Origin: Metallyticus violacea
Lineage: Eukaryota; Arthropoda; Insecta; Mantodea; Metallyticidae
Reading direction: 5' to 3'
NCBI GenBank assembly: GCA_030762175.1
Contig: CM060833.1
Location: 1,304,501 to 1,368,500, forward strand
DNA: 64,000 nucleotides
Part shown: positions 32,536 through 46,600 of the stretch, in pieces
Position numbering within the stretch: position 1 is the stretch's first letter
How the letters are laid out: each line of letters opens with the position of its first letter
The notes under the pieces: generated by a model
Told to the model about the DNA's origin: nothing
Databases searched by the model: none
The model's input: only the letters and a program-made list of their open reading frames with translations
Translations under genes and position numbers: made by a program

Positions 32536-35086
32536 AACAACGGTGACCAGTTTTCATAAGTAACATTTTGAAAAATTGTCCGCTCCACTCCATGCTACCT
32601 GCAGGCGGCCTATAGGCAAAACACCGCAGATGACTCTAGTTCATTGAGTCGTCCTGTACCTTTTGACAATTTCAGAAAAATAAATTCACTTTTGACGTAA
32701 TAAGTACTAATTAAAAGTTAACACAGCTTTCAAAGTGGCACTCCTTTTTCTGCATCCACAGAGAATAAATTACATTCCTGTTCATATCACGAGACAGGAA
32801 ATTGGGCATTACTTGAAACTTCTCCCGATGAAAGCATGCCATTTTCTATAAAGAGGCTTATGCATTCACGAAGAATTTCAGTTATTCCTTGTATGTGTCC
32901 ATAACCACTAACATTATTGACATTGACGGATCTGATTGAAGAAACTTCGACCCAGAGAGAGAGAGAGAGAGACAGAGAGACAGACAGAGACAGACAGAGA
33001 CAGAGAGAGAGAGAGAGATCCCCTGGTTCTACGTGTCGATCACAGAACTTCGGGGACGATCGAAAAAACACTTGCAGCGACTGGCATACTGCAGTGGACG
33101 CTTTGCCTGTAAACGCAAGGTCGCAATCATAAGCATCTGAAAATAGAACATTACGGTAGAGTAGGGGTGGCCGAGCTGTTTAGAAGACCCTGCTCTTCTG
33201 GTTTCAGATCTCCGACATTTTTGTTTTATTTATTATATTTATTTTTTGTTATTAATTTAGAAGTGTATATGTAGAAATTCGTGTTGCCTTAATATTATAT
33301 TATTTTTTAACACATCATTTGAGATTTATGATATTACCCAGGCACACACTAAAACGTGATCACAAACTTACGTATTCTTTACAAATAACTACATAAATAC
33401 ATGAACAGAAACATTTATAATCTAAAATGAAAACATACAGAAATAAACACAAATTAATATCGGATGTATAAACACTCAGTTATATACCTACACTCAATTT
33501 TCGACGTATAATTGTCCGATTTCTACAGTAGTGTGGACGAGAGCCTATAACATCCCAGGCTTCTTCGATATCTTTTGTTCTTTGTGTATGTGCAGCATAC
33601 TGCATTTAGATAGGACAAATACTGAAGGAAATGTTATAATATTCATTATAACTTGTTAACGTTAAATCTTACTCTGCATACGAAACAATATTACCAAATT
33701 AATTTGTCTTAAAGATTTATAAAAAAAAAGTGTTTCATGTCGGGAGGCACTGGCATCACTGCAGACTCTGCCACACACACATACTAGTCAGCATTTTTAG
33801 TGCATGTCATATAACCCAACTGCTGCAGTGGCTACACAGCTTTGCTGGTTACCTTGTGAACCGCGTCCCGAGTAGGACTTAGAAGAACTTTGGGTTCAAG
33901 ATATTACTTGTATTTTTTTTATCAAATTGTGTACATATACCTAATTGAAATGAAATACTAATTTAGTTGAAAATTATTTTCGTTCTAGTAGTAGATAAAA
34001 TAACGCATTCAACTTTAGTGAAAGTACATTTTATTCAAACGTAGTGATTTTCTTTCTGGGGCCACTCAGGATAAAATCCTATTTTTACTTAAATAACTAT
34101 TGCGTACTATAAGCTCCATTGGTCGTATTTTAGTTTATGCGGGATTGGTAGGTTGGGAATTCTTCATTTATAACTATTTCGACATAATTCTCAACTTGTA
34201 ATGCAGTAAAGGTTCAGTGAAACATCAAAAATTCATTTCGAGAGTGAGCTTCTATGCAACAGATTTAAAGAGATGAACTCATTACAAAGTCGTTTCAACC
34301 GGTACATAATATTGAGAAACGTGTTAAAAGCTTTTAGGGAACACGATATTAACGGTTTACCTAGGGAGCACTCTCTATTTTTAAAGAATAGAAACAAAAC
34401 ATTTCAATTTCTACAAGTAAACAATTTTTACAGTGTGGCTTGCGTTTCCAGCTTAAAGCGATGGAAATAATTTAAACCGCGCAATCTATGGGCAGACGCT
34501 GTAAGCATAGCGTATAGCGTTGTTGTCAAATAGAGAACAAGATGGAAGGCGACGATCATGAACTGTATAGTTTTTGTGAAGGAAGCCGTCAAAACTGTAT
34601 GCACTTATGTGGTCAAGAAGCTTCTGCACAGAAGACCGTTCAAACTGGGTTAGTGGGTACGGCAGCGGCACGGAATCTGCACACAAGAATGTCCGTCAAC
34701 ATCGGAACAGTGAATTGATTATACCATTACGTTCAGAAGTACAAAACGGCTGAAGTCTCTATAAAAAGATTCGCGTGACATGACGAGAGAAGAAAGTCCT
34801 ATCCATGCAACTGTAACGCACAAGCGGCAAATCGGAAACTGGTTGACTGGAGTGCTTCGCCACTACTCGCTGAGCAAGTGCCACTGTACTCGCAAACAAT
34901 GATTTCCTCAAGTTATTAGGGAGGTGATGTTGCATGTGGTAAATCATTTTCGAACGCCCTTCTTTAACGTGAAGTATCGTGGATTACCTTTGTACGTGAG
35001 CATGTTCCAAGTGACAACGGCATTTATTCAGCGAACGACAAGCTTCCCTATCAGAAAGTGAACAAGACTGTTGCTGACTCTGTTGT
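32536..35086. other. Region upstream of GMC gene 2
   Basis: Contains the GA microsatellite (32953-33018) and otherwise AT-rich sequence. The stretch 34490-35060 is richer in G and C than its surroundings and could hold the promoter or first exon of gene 2, but no start site is recognisable. Confidence 0.4.
32953..33018. repeat. (GA)n-rich microsatellite
   Basis: Interrupted GA/GACA repeat about 66 bp long. Confidence 0.95.
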
Positions 35087-35089
35087 AGA

Positions 35090-35326
35090 ATGTCGTGGGT
35101 GCCTCCAAATCTGAGCTCGCTGTGTCAGCCAGGAGTGAACACGTCAAGCTGCACATCGGCCGCTGCTCTCTACCTCCAGCTGATTGTCCAGCTCTTGGGC
35201 CGTTCTCCCGACGAATCAGATAAGTGTAGCATCCCTGATGATCAGCAGTACGATTTTATCGTAGTGGGAGCCGGCTCTGCAGGTTGCGTCGTGGCCAACA
35301 GACTCTCCGAGGTCGAACATTGGAAG
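35090..35326 (+). CDS. GMC gene 2, coding exon 1
   Basis: Residues 1-79. It starts directly after a splice acceptor and ends EVEHWK at donor gtaagg (35327), phase 0. It contains four Cys in the first 46 residues (12, 21, 46 and nearby context) and the FAD-binding GAGSAG at 60-65. Confidence 0.93.
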
Positions 35327-37679
35327 GTAAGGCTCTCCAAACTGTCTCTTTAACACAATCCGTGCGCTAGACTAAGATTTGGAATCAAGGGATAAAATCT
35401 CTTCAAGAGACAGCCGTAGTCTCCAGGGAACACAGTAAGCCGATCGTGTCCTGGATATAATTAACAGTACTCCTGAGTACACTGAGAACGTGAATTCAGA
35501 TAAGGATTCAAGCTCATTTATCCTTAAAGAGGCCAGTAGTGCAATATACCAATATGGGCCTAAGAAATCCAGTACTGTGACACCAATGTGAATAAGTTAG
35601 CATTGCTTTTGTTATAATTATTAAGCGTTATGCTATCCTATCTTCACGTTTCCTGCAGGAAGTTCTGATTATAAAGACATTCTCGCTTTTCTCTACTTCT
35701 TTCTGAATATTTTGGGTGACCACCACATCCTAGCATGAAACCCTCAAAGATTTTATTCTTTCTTTATTATGCACTCTGGATGTGTAAGATCACCGGTCTT
35801 GTTACTTTTAAAATGGTCCCAATCACGAATGAAATCTCCCTTACGTATTTTCTGTTTTTCTTGTAAAATTCCATTAAACTTATAGCGTTTTAAGTGAGAC
35901 AATTCAAATCTCATTTGTTAAAAACAGAAAACACGACTTCATTCCTACTGTTGTCTTTACAATTTTTAAATGTAAGAATTATTATTTATTACATAGACTA
36001 CAATACAGGCATCGGACACTGCCAATAATGTAAAGTAATTAAAACTTAAAACGCAATCTATCGAATTAAAAGGATTGTTAACAAATCAAACCCTTTGCAG
36101 GGCAGAACTAAAAACTTACAAATTTGGAGTAGATATTGGTTTAGTTTAAGAGAGTACAGCTAGAAATGTTCAAATACGAGGTAGCTCCATAACTTCCTCG
36201 CCTAACCATTTTCTAGGTATGATAGAGTCAAAAACTATATTTCACTTTTCAATAATCTTGCCCATTATTGCAATACACTTCTCACATCTCTGAATTAACA
36301 TTTCAACCTCCCCCCCTAATAGTCAGAAGTCTTGTCTGCAGAATGGGCATAAACAGCATCCATCACTTCTTCGTCACACTTAAATTTCCTTCCTCGAAGG
36401 TCGTTCTGAGTTTTGAGAAGAGGAAATAGTCACTGAGAGCTAGATCTGGGCTATAGGGTGGATGGCCGATTTCCTTGAAGCCACCTTTCTTCACAGGCTC
36501 CTTATTGAATAATTAAAAAGAAATTACTATTTAAAATCATAATAACAGAAGAGAGTAAATTCAACGCATGAGAAAAGGCTTCCTAGATCCCTTGTCGCGT
36601 CGAAGAAGAGGTTATAGAAATAAAAAAATGAACGTAGGAAAAAAAAAACTATCAGCTATAAATTTTTGAGTATGAAACAATAAAATTATCGATTAAGTTC
36701 CATTCTGATTGGCGAATGAGGTATCAATACGGCTGAAAGGTGCTTGCGTGCAATTCTGTAAAAGAATACAACTGTGTGAGATGAGTCATAAGGGATGTTG
36801 TTAGATATTTTAGTGATGAATTCACCCGAAGTTTTTTTTCCCTTTCTATGAACGAGCCCCCCACTCGTTTGCCGCGCCATGGAAGGGGCAGCGAGCCTGA
36901 TTGCTTATTGGTTGATCTTGGTGACTGTCGCGTAACGGAGATATTTCCGGGTGCGTCACGTATTTTTCGTCGCCCATAGGCAAAATACTCCTACACTCTG
37001 TAGTTAAAGAAAGGGGTATTGGCAAATTTAACTTACATTGCTAAATGTTTTAAATACTGGAAGAAAAGTTTCGACCAACTTTTATTATCCCTGGATTTAA
37101 TGGAGACACTTTAATTATTTTAATTACAAAAAGAGGAAAGACAAGGACAAAGCAGGAGAATGAAAGAGAAGACTGTTTTTCTGTACTGTGTTTGCAGGTT
37201 CTGTTGCTGGAAGCAGGGTCGGAGGAACCTCTGGCAGCTGACGTACCAGCATTCCCTATCATCCTTGGGGGAAGCAGCATCGACTGGAATTACCACATCC
37301 AGCCTGAAAAACGCAGCTGTCTGGCGTACAGAGATAGATCAATAGTGTGGAACAGAGGAAAGGTATTATTTGTTTAGAACAAATAAGACAAGGGTATTGC
37401 GAAATGAACGCTCTGTATTTATCAACGAAATGCACCGAAATCCGAAGAAATAGTCTACGCGTCTCTCACCGGGGGAAAATGCGGATAACGCTGCTAATAT
37501 TGAAGCGGAGGCTTTTAAACCTATTTTGCCAGCATAAAAATACAACTAATATTTTTTCTGTGTTCGTTAAATTTTAGCGAACTCCGAAGGAATGCAGTAG
37601 CTGTGGCGGTTGTTTCCATGAAACGATTTTGAAAAGTTTTTTCAAATCAATCTTTTAGGCACCGAATGAAAATGAAAAG

Positions 37680-37747
<68 letters not shown>

Positions 37748-40659
37748 GGAATTGGTGGTGGGAATTATGCTAAAGCAAAAATTTATAAAAAGAAAAGAAA
37801 ACATGTACATCTAGCGGCCGTAAATTTTATTATTATTATTTTTTTCCACCTAAACTTGGTATTTTACTTTAAAACAAATTCATAAAAGCAGTTTCCAAAA
37901 ATAATGGCAATCGGGCCATTATAAGAGGGATATACCTGAAAAACAAATAGGGATTAAACCGAAATTTAAAAATCGCCTAGTGTCAATAATAATTGTTTCT
38001 TTTCTCTTTTTTTGCAAAAAAAAATCGTATATAATATTTAAATAAAATAAGAATAATACTTCCGAAAATTAGAGAAATTGGACCATTAGGAGTAGATTAT
38101 TGAAAACTGAAATTTAAAAAGCGCTGTTGCATTTAATTTTCTAATTATTGTTTTTTTTAATAAAAAGACAAAATTAATTCAGCATTCAGCATTTAAAACT
38201 ATGTATGTTTTATAAATAACAACAGCATTGTCGTGAAGGTAGCATCTGTGAAACATTAACATAAATTCTGTTTGGGAATGATATTTGTATGTAAGAACTC
38301 TCTGTAATAACCTTCAGAAAATGTTTTCGTTGTATGTTTTTACTACAATAACATTTAAATTAATTTTTAAACCACTGAAAATTGTTTATTGTTGATTGTG
38401 CATGTTTGCTTAATACATTGTAACTGATTTTAAATAGCACATGTTTTTGTTTTATTTAACATCAAGGGCTCAGTTCATATCATGGTTACATTTAAAAATA
38501 CTGAAAAAGTACATTTTTATCTATCAGTGGTCATAAATTTCATCTAATTTCATTAATGTTTGTAGTTTAATCTCAACAATTATTATTATTATTATTATTA
38601 TTATTATTTTAAAATGTGGTTGCTCTTTTGTGATACTTACACATTGCAAGAATTCTAATTTTGTTCCCCTAGTACCACACAGTAACGCCATAACTTATTT
38701 CATTTCATTAATTAATTAAGTCACAATTCGGATTCTATATTCTTTTTAAAGTTACTCTGTTCGGTGAGGAATTCGCTTAGTTTACGCAGCTCCTGCCTGT
38801 GTGACGAATGTATACTAGCATTAACTAAATCAGTAAAAATGTGCTTTTCTATCGTTGAATGAAACTATAGTATACACTTGACCCTAAGTAATGATTTGAT
38901 TTCTTCCAGCATCACATGGTTCCAGGGTTGAAAACTGAGCTAATAAGTGTTGGACATCGGTTTAATAGTTTTATACATTATCATTATGCTCCGGTTTGAA
39001 ATTGTAAAAATGTGTAATACATTACAAAACATGTAAATATGTTAAAAGAATTACATTACTTATTAAACTGATGTTGGTTACACTGGAGAGTTAAAAACAC
39101 AGGGTGTTGCAAAATGTAATGCGACATGACTGATAAATACAGACATTTCTTGGAAGTGTGTGGCAATATCATTGTCATTTAACAAAGAATGATATTATAA
39201 CATAACTTTACTGGTCCTCACAGTGGTCTCCGTTAGATGTCCCAGTATTCAAACTATAGGTTCCCTTTCGCTGCCTTCGCCATCACTTCTGAAATGTCTC
39301 TCACGAAGGGGTTTCTCCAATTTGGGGAATAGGAAAAAATCACACGGAGCTAAATCTAGACTATAGGGACGATACACTTCACATTGATTTCTGTGAGACA
39401 TTCAGCAGCAACATTTGCGATATGTGGCCGTGCATTATCGTGATGCAGCATCCAGTGTCGCATGCACTTGCTTTTCATGTGTTGGTGAAGATGGGGATTT
39501 TCACACAGGATATGATGTAGCAACAGCAGGTATTACTTTCGAGAGAAATTCGGCAACATTTTCAAGTGCACATTCGGAAATCAGCAGTGTTAGAACCCAT
39601 ACGACTCACGTTACCAATGTGTGCGAGGCACCCAGTCAAGTTTTCAGAATTTATGTAGGTCGACCATCTTCTTTCAAACTACAATAGCGGTGTTCATGTT
39701 TTCTCCCGTTAGAGCACAAACTCGAGTACCGGGTTCACTTTCCTTTGAAACTGATTGCCTCCCCTCTATAAACATTTTAAACCATTTTCGATCTGTGCCA
39801 ATAGGAAGAACAAATTCCTCATAAACCCCAGCTGAAGATTTGGTGAGACGAAAGCAGCATGTTGTTCAATATGATGCGGGACCTGGGTTTTCGTCGGGGT
39901 CTCCGGCGATGATGCTGCACGGGCGTAGCAGGTAACTGCCGCTTTCCCGATTATCTACTCTCAGGGAATTTCGCCGTTTTCGTTTTCTTCACACAACGGG
40001 AACCTCGTTCACAACACACATAGGTATGTAGTAAGACCGGATTCCAGGCTAAAAGAAAGCTATTGTTCATATCCAGAAATGAATGCCCCATAACTTTTGG
40101 ACTTGTAGTTTATTCTCTAAGCGCGCGGACAAGCAGGTACTTATGTGGCTGTGAGCTTTCGGAGTTTGTAAACAATCACTTATCACCTGGCTCATACGAC
40201 GCAGTAAAGCTCTGCTAAGTATTGATCCATCGTGCGAGTATCTCGATTAACACTCGATTGTTACTTGAAGATTTGACCTTAGTATCACGCGGCTATGCAT
40301 TCCATTTGCATGATATAAGTGTAGGAATGACTATCCATGAGTAATTGTCCCAAAACTGAGCGAATTACCTCTTTCTATACAACCTCTTGACTTCGGTGCC
40401 CATGTGCCGATGCTAAGTCTACATCGCAATGTTTCAAAAGTTGAAAATATCCACGACTGTTTGGCCGGTTCATAAAGTACGATATAGAAGGGTACACAGC
40501 GTAAAAACCAACTTGTTCACTTGGCGTTAGCGTTTTACTTCTATTCTTAAGTAATGTTTGCCAGTGTTATACATTTACATTTATCTCTCGATTCCGACCT
40601 AAAAATCTTAATCTATCACTACTATTTATATATCCGTGCGGAAAACAATAAATTAATAT

Positions 40660-40695
<36 letters not shown>

Positions 40696-43600
40696 ATTAC
40701 GCGGATGATAAATACTGCAATATCGTCACCTGCATGTTGCTGTAGGCGGGAACCGGAAGTGACAACAATGAAACTATCACGTGCATACGGCACAATTGGT
40801 TAACAAAATATTGTAAAGTTAATTTTACCACGAGAAATTATGATCTTTTTTATTGAACAACCTTAAGTGAAGTATATCTATAATTGTGACGAAGGAAAGT
40901 AATAACTTATTATCAAATTTAGAAAAAATTGGTCATTAATAACAGCAATTAAAATACTACATTACAAACTCATTATTAATTACTTTGAAAAAAAATTATG
41001 CTTATGAAATTCTATGATATTTTACGGTTTCTCGTGAAATTTTTAATTTAAAGATTTATGCTATCAACGGCATGATGCCATTACAATGTGTAAAAACCGA
41101 CAGTGGCGTAATATGTTCTAGATATGCACAAAGACCAATTTTTGGTTCTCTTTTGTTACAACGTATACAATGTCTTTCTATTGTTTATCGGGTTTTCTAT
41201 TTCTATTTTAGACACTGCAGATATTGAGAGAGAAAGTTATGAAAATGTTTCGAAATGTTTAGGCACTAAAAGCAGAATTAAATTGTGTTGTTATTGGACT
41301 TTAGACAACAGGAGGGGGTGCCCGTTTCGCCTGTAAAGTGTAATCGGATCTTGTTGACCTCGTAGCCTTGTTTTAGGTGATGCTAAGTGCTTAAGAAATC
41401 TATTGCTTAGTTATGATATACTGGGTTAGTTAATAATTCCGCACCACCTTTATAATTTTGGAAGTATGTGGCTCCGTGACATGAAACTCGGTGTTTGGAG
41501 ATAGCTGTAAACTGAGTACCCCAAAATTATATTACCGCAATTTTCTACTTCTGTTTTAACTGTCCTATTTTAAATATAATATCCAATATATTTTTAAATT
41601 TTACTACATACTTCTGTACACATTTATTGTTGCTAAATCAAGAAAACAAAAAAGTGTAGAATGTTAAATACTCCTTCCTTAACAAAGCTAGGTCAACGTC
41701 AACTGCTTCACAATGTGATACTCGATCATAAAATCATTTAAGGAATGATTCATCCAGGCTTTAAGAAAGTCTTGCAGCGCTTCCATTATTCGATACTCCA
41801 TATGTTCTTTCTCAATATACCAATGACACCAAAAGACCCCACAAAATGAACACCAAAGGCCAGCTATGTGATCCTTACTGCCAATCCATTGTTGTGGATC
41901 TAAGTGCTGTCCATAGTGTGGTAGAGCTCCAACTCCGGGTAGCCCATGGTTGAAACAAATTTGTGATAATGGTAATACGTCAATTTTAAGCAAATCAAAA
42001 TAGTATTACCGTTTAGAGTTTCTCTAAACAATGATATGATCATTAACAATGCCGGTGGATGCCGTGTGTGATTCTCATCCATCCATTGTGGATTTACATC
42101 GACAGTTGTGCCTATTGACAAATCCATTCAGAAAGAATGTGGCTTCAACTGAGGACACAATTTGTCCAAGAAAAACTCCTCTGAAAGTTTCTGCCAACGT
42201 TGAATTTTATACGGATGTTGTTTGACACTTTTAGGGATTTTTCATCCGAAACTTCAGCTTGCGAGGGGGTTCTAAAAGTTCTCGGCCTGACCAAGAAAAC
42301 ACAATATTTATAAAAAAAAAATTTTTTTTTTCAAATTAAGCACCTTGTAAATTATTACATTTAATCCAATGACTTTCCAACTTTTTAATACTCTCAGTTA
42401 AATAAGGTTTGTCCACCTATGAAAAATAATTGTCTGTCTCAGTTTCAACTTCATCTTTGATGATGTTAATCTTCCTCCTTCCAGGCATTTCTTCAGGCAT
42501 GGGAACAAAATGTAATCGCTGGAAGTCAAACCCGCCGCATATGGCGGGAGTGGAAGCGAAGATAATGCAGACGTGTGTGAAGGCGCATTATCGTGATGAA
42601 ACAGAACTTTCTTTTTCGCAAGGTGTGGACGTTTAGCCTAAATAGCATCCTTCGGTTGATCCAGTAGTGAAGCGTAATACTCCCCGGTAATAGTTTTGCC
42701 CTTCTGAAGGCGAGCACCACACCATGAGAATCCCAGGAAACCGTGCAAACTTTTCCTGCACACAGAACATTTTTTGCCTTCTTTGGTGCACTTTCGCCTG
42801 TTGCCTCACTGTTTGGACTGCTTATTCTGGCGTGCAATGTTTCATATACTGTTACGAAGCATAGGAGAAACATTCATTAGAATCCGTTTTTGGTGTCCAT
42901 TGGTAACAAACGCGGAATCCATTGAACGAAAATGTTTTCTTATTTGCAAAACTTTGTATAAAATGTAGTCAAAGCGCCTATCGGAGAACTTGTAACGTCA
43001 GTAAACTCGCATATCTTCTATCAGTACGGCATTGTGTATTTTTGTCACAATCTCTTCGGTCGTAGCAGTTTTGGGAAGCATTGAGCGCTCACATCATGAA
43101 TGGATGTAACATCATGCTTAAATTGAATAGGATACTTTTTAATAGTCGAAAACGTGCATTCCGGAAGCCTTCTCTACCACTCGCAACAGTTGCTTTGTGG
43201 TGGAATGTCCGAATCTGAAAGCAAATTGCTGTTCCGGGATCAGATCTCGTATGAGGGCTCGAAAGAAGCGTCTTTGAGACCGTTGGGAGCAAGCTGGTTG
43301 GCCGGTAGCGGGAGGGAAGAACCGAGTTATACATTTTTGTCAATGTAGTAAAGCTTTCCTAGGCAATGGTGTCACATTGTCTTACGACAATTCAGTCGTG
43401 TATTCTCAACAGCCACTTCCGGATGGTGATGCCAAGGAAACTGGATGCTGGTTCAGGGCATACGTTTTCTTGTCTGAGATAGTTACGTACTAATCGAATC
43501 ACTCGACGTAAATCTGGGTCATCGTTAATGTCATACTCCAGCTTTGCAAAAATAGTAAGATAAAGAAACCAACACCCCGCTGGAAATGTTACAGACAGAT

Positions 43601-46600
43601 GCACATGCCTACACTTGCAGTAGACAACGTGCACCCAGCGTCCATCACGGAACTGTGGGTGCCACCTCAATAAGCCACGTGCCACGTGCCCATTCATAGC
43701 AGACAACTCCCTCTTTCGTCCAGTACTGTAACACATGTCTCATTGTGGCGCAAGCTGTTTTGCTGACTTACCCTTATAGACAGACGATCCTGGTGCTGGA
43801 GTCACGCCTACTTTAACAAACGGCAGCGGAGAAAACCGAATCTCCTAGCAGTTTGGTTAGAATGCGTTATCGCGCCTCTTGTGTAAAGACAGCTGTATTA
43901 TTGTTTTGTTAAAGTAGACTGCGGGATTCTCGTGAGAATTAGAACGTGCTAGTGTGGAATAGTAATCCCCGAAAAGTTGAATGTTATTGTCCCTACAGCA
44001 ATCAAATGACTATTATTGTAAAATGTGCAATTGTTTTGTTTAAGCAGATTGCCGGAATTCGTCCGTTAGCGTAGAGTGTGAGTTAAAAAGTGTTTGTGTG
44101 GAATGTACTTTATTATATTATTATTATTATTATTATTATTATTTTTTTTTTTTAATATAATAGACAATTAAGATATTTCTGTTCTCAATGAAAAGGAGGA
44201 AGTACTAGCCCAAGTGAGCAAACAAAGTCGGAACAAGATTAAATAATTGCCTTACAGTTTTTGGATATAATTAAGGGAACTTCCATAATAGCAGAACCTG
44301 GAGTTGTGAAGAAACGCAGGGCAACATAAGCCGCTGTTCGCAACCTAAAGGAACAAGACTCTTTACTACACAAAATGAGGAAGGAAACATCTGATCATAT
44401 TCCCCTTACAAAGCCTATATAACGAAAACTAAATTCATTGCGCTCTCTTTGCTGCAAGATGGAAAAGAAGCCAATAGCGCCACCCCATATTAAGAAATTA
44501 CTCACTTATAGAAATCGGATTACATAAAAAACGTATAGTGTTAAAAGGGCATGCCTTGTCCCGTACATGTGTGTTACATTGCTACATTAAAGTTTCCCAT
44601 TTGATTTCGATACATTCTGAATGTGATTAACTATTCACATGCTTCCTACAAAGTTAATTTTTTGGCTTGTTAAGATTGTTATATCTACTTTCGTTGAAGT
44701 CACACAACTACCTCTTCACATCAATGCAACATTCCCTGGAATTGGGCTTGGTTATCTCCGCTGCCGCTCGTGAAAGGAGTTGTGGCTCCAGCACCAAAAT
44801 CGTCTGCCAGTAAGGTTAAGGACAAGTGGCTTGCTTCAGCTTACTCCAATGCATGTGCGGTCGCATAACATGCAGTCATACAGACGAATGGCTCTAACCT
44901 GTAGACAGTACAATTTCTTCCTATGTACGTTACTTTCGAGCATATTTTCGGAACTAACAGTTCATATAATGTTAAAACTGACATTAATAATTTACAATTT
45001 TTAAATAAACGAACTTATATTATTGACTTGTGCTGTGTTTGAACAACACATTGCATAGTTGTGGCTATTCCGATCAACGTTCATTGTATTGTACCCTATG
45101 GAAGTAACACTTTAAACATGTCAGAGTCGCACATGTGTTGAAAATTAGACATCTCCACTTCTAGGGGAAAAAATACACATGAAAAAGTTAGAAAATTTTG
45201 TGCAGTGTTTGATTCAGCTTGTGCTATATAATTTAAATATCTTGATTTTATATTTTATTTTTACTTCTACAGAACTGTGATAAACTTAGATCACAGATCA
45301 AATACCAATATTTCCTTGGAGTTGATTTGCGTACAACCTTAAAAGCCAGCATTTGTCACAGTTGCAGATAACATAAAAGTGATTATGTTGCAGGTAATGG
45401 GGGGCTCCAGCACTATAAACTACATGGTCTACGTGCGGGGCAACCCCAAGGACTACGACGCATGGGAGGCAATGGGTAACCCCGGCTGGAGTTTCAAGAA
45501 TGTCCTGGAGTACTTCAAGAAGTCGGAGAATAACGTGAATCCCGAGGTAGTGCAGGACAATCCCGGTTATCATGGTGTTGGAGGCTATCAGACCGTGGGG
45601 TTCTTCCCATATCAAGACTACAACGCGAAGGTAAGACCTTGCCCGATAGTAGCTACAACCTCCTGCAGATGGCGCATAAAGACATCGCTTCACTCTGCAG
45701 ATGGGGACTTATGTAAGCTCAAGAGAAGTGTGACCTACATACAAAAGTAACAAGGAACTGATTCACATCAATGTCTGTTTTAGCTTATCATCGACAGCTT
45801 GAAGGAGCTGGGGTACCCGGAGATCGACGTGAACGGCCCATCGCAGTTAGGAGTAACCCGGTTGCAGCACACAACGCAGAACGGGGAACGGCTGAGTACG
45901 AACGGGGCATTCATTCGACCGATAAGACGCGAGCGCAACAACCTCACGGTGTTAACAAAGGCCCTAGTCACTCGACTGATCATAGACCCTAAAAAGAAGA
46001 CAGCAATAGGTGTGGAGTACACACTGGAGGGAGACACCAAGGTCAGAAAGGCATATTCCACCAAAGAAGTCATCCTGTCAGCCGGATCTCTCAACAGCCC
46101 CAAGGTTTGTAAATGTCTAGTATAGAAAACGGGGTTAAGATTTACATTAATTATTTACACGTTAATGAGGGCAAGGATTTGCATATAATAAGTTAGTGTT
46201 TACACGGTTATGGGAGTCAGGATTCATATAATGTAAGCTATATATTTGCTTTAACTTATGGGGGCTAGGATTCATATAATGTAAACTATATTTTTACTTT
46301 AACTTATGGGGGCCAGGATTCATATAATGTAAACTATATTTTTATTTTAACTAATTGGGGTCAGGATTCATATAATGTAAACTATACATTTACTTTAACT
46401 AATGGGGGCCAGAATTCATATAATGTAAACTATATATTTACTTTAACTTATGGGGGCTAGGATTCACATAATGTAAAGTATATATTTCCTTTGATTTATG
46501 GGGGCTAGGATTCATATAATGTAAAGTATATATTTACTTTAACTAATGGGGGCTAGGATTCATATAATGTAAACTATATATTTACTTTAACTAATGGGGA

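Larger units (their letters stand above)
37575..38830 (+). repeat. Unnamed AT-rich dispersed repeat R1 in GMC gene 2 intron 2
   Basis: Landmarks shared with 62712-63760: 'ttttagcgaactccgaagga', 'ccatgaaacgat', 'tttgtatgtaagaac', 'ctacaataacatttaaatta', 'attgttgattgtgcatgttt', 'gcttaatacattgta', and a 3' ATT or CAA/TAA microsatellite followed by 'tcttttgtgatac'. There is no coding potential or clear inverted termini. Confidence 0.7.

Noticed and set aside
33165..33225. tRNA-like string 'ggtggccgagctgtttagaa' followed by 'ggtttcagatctccgac'
   Set aside because: Resembles a tRNA-Leu/Ser head, but the arms do not pair and no second copy was seen.
34273..34470. Plus-strand frame of 66 codons upstream of GMC gene 2
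   Set aside because: Considered as a missed exon, but it has no GMC motif and no splice sites in a suitable phase.
43392..43736. 115-codon minus-strand frame near a mariner
   Set aside because: No recognisable family and no sign of selection; left unnamed.
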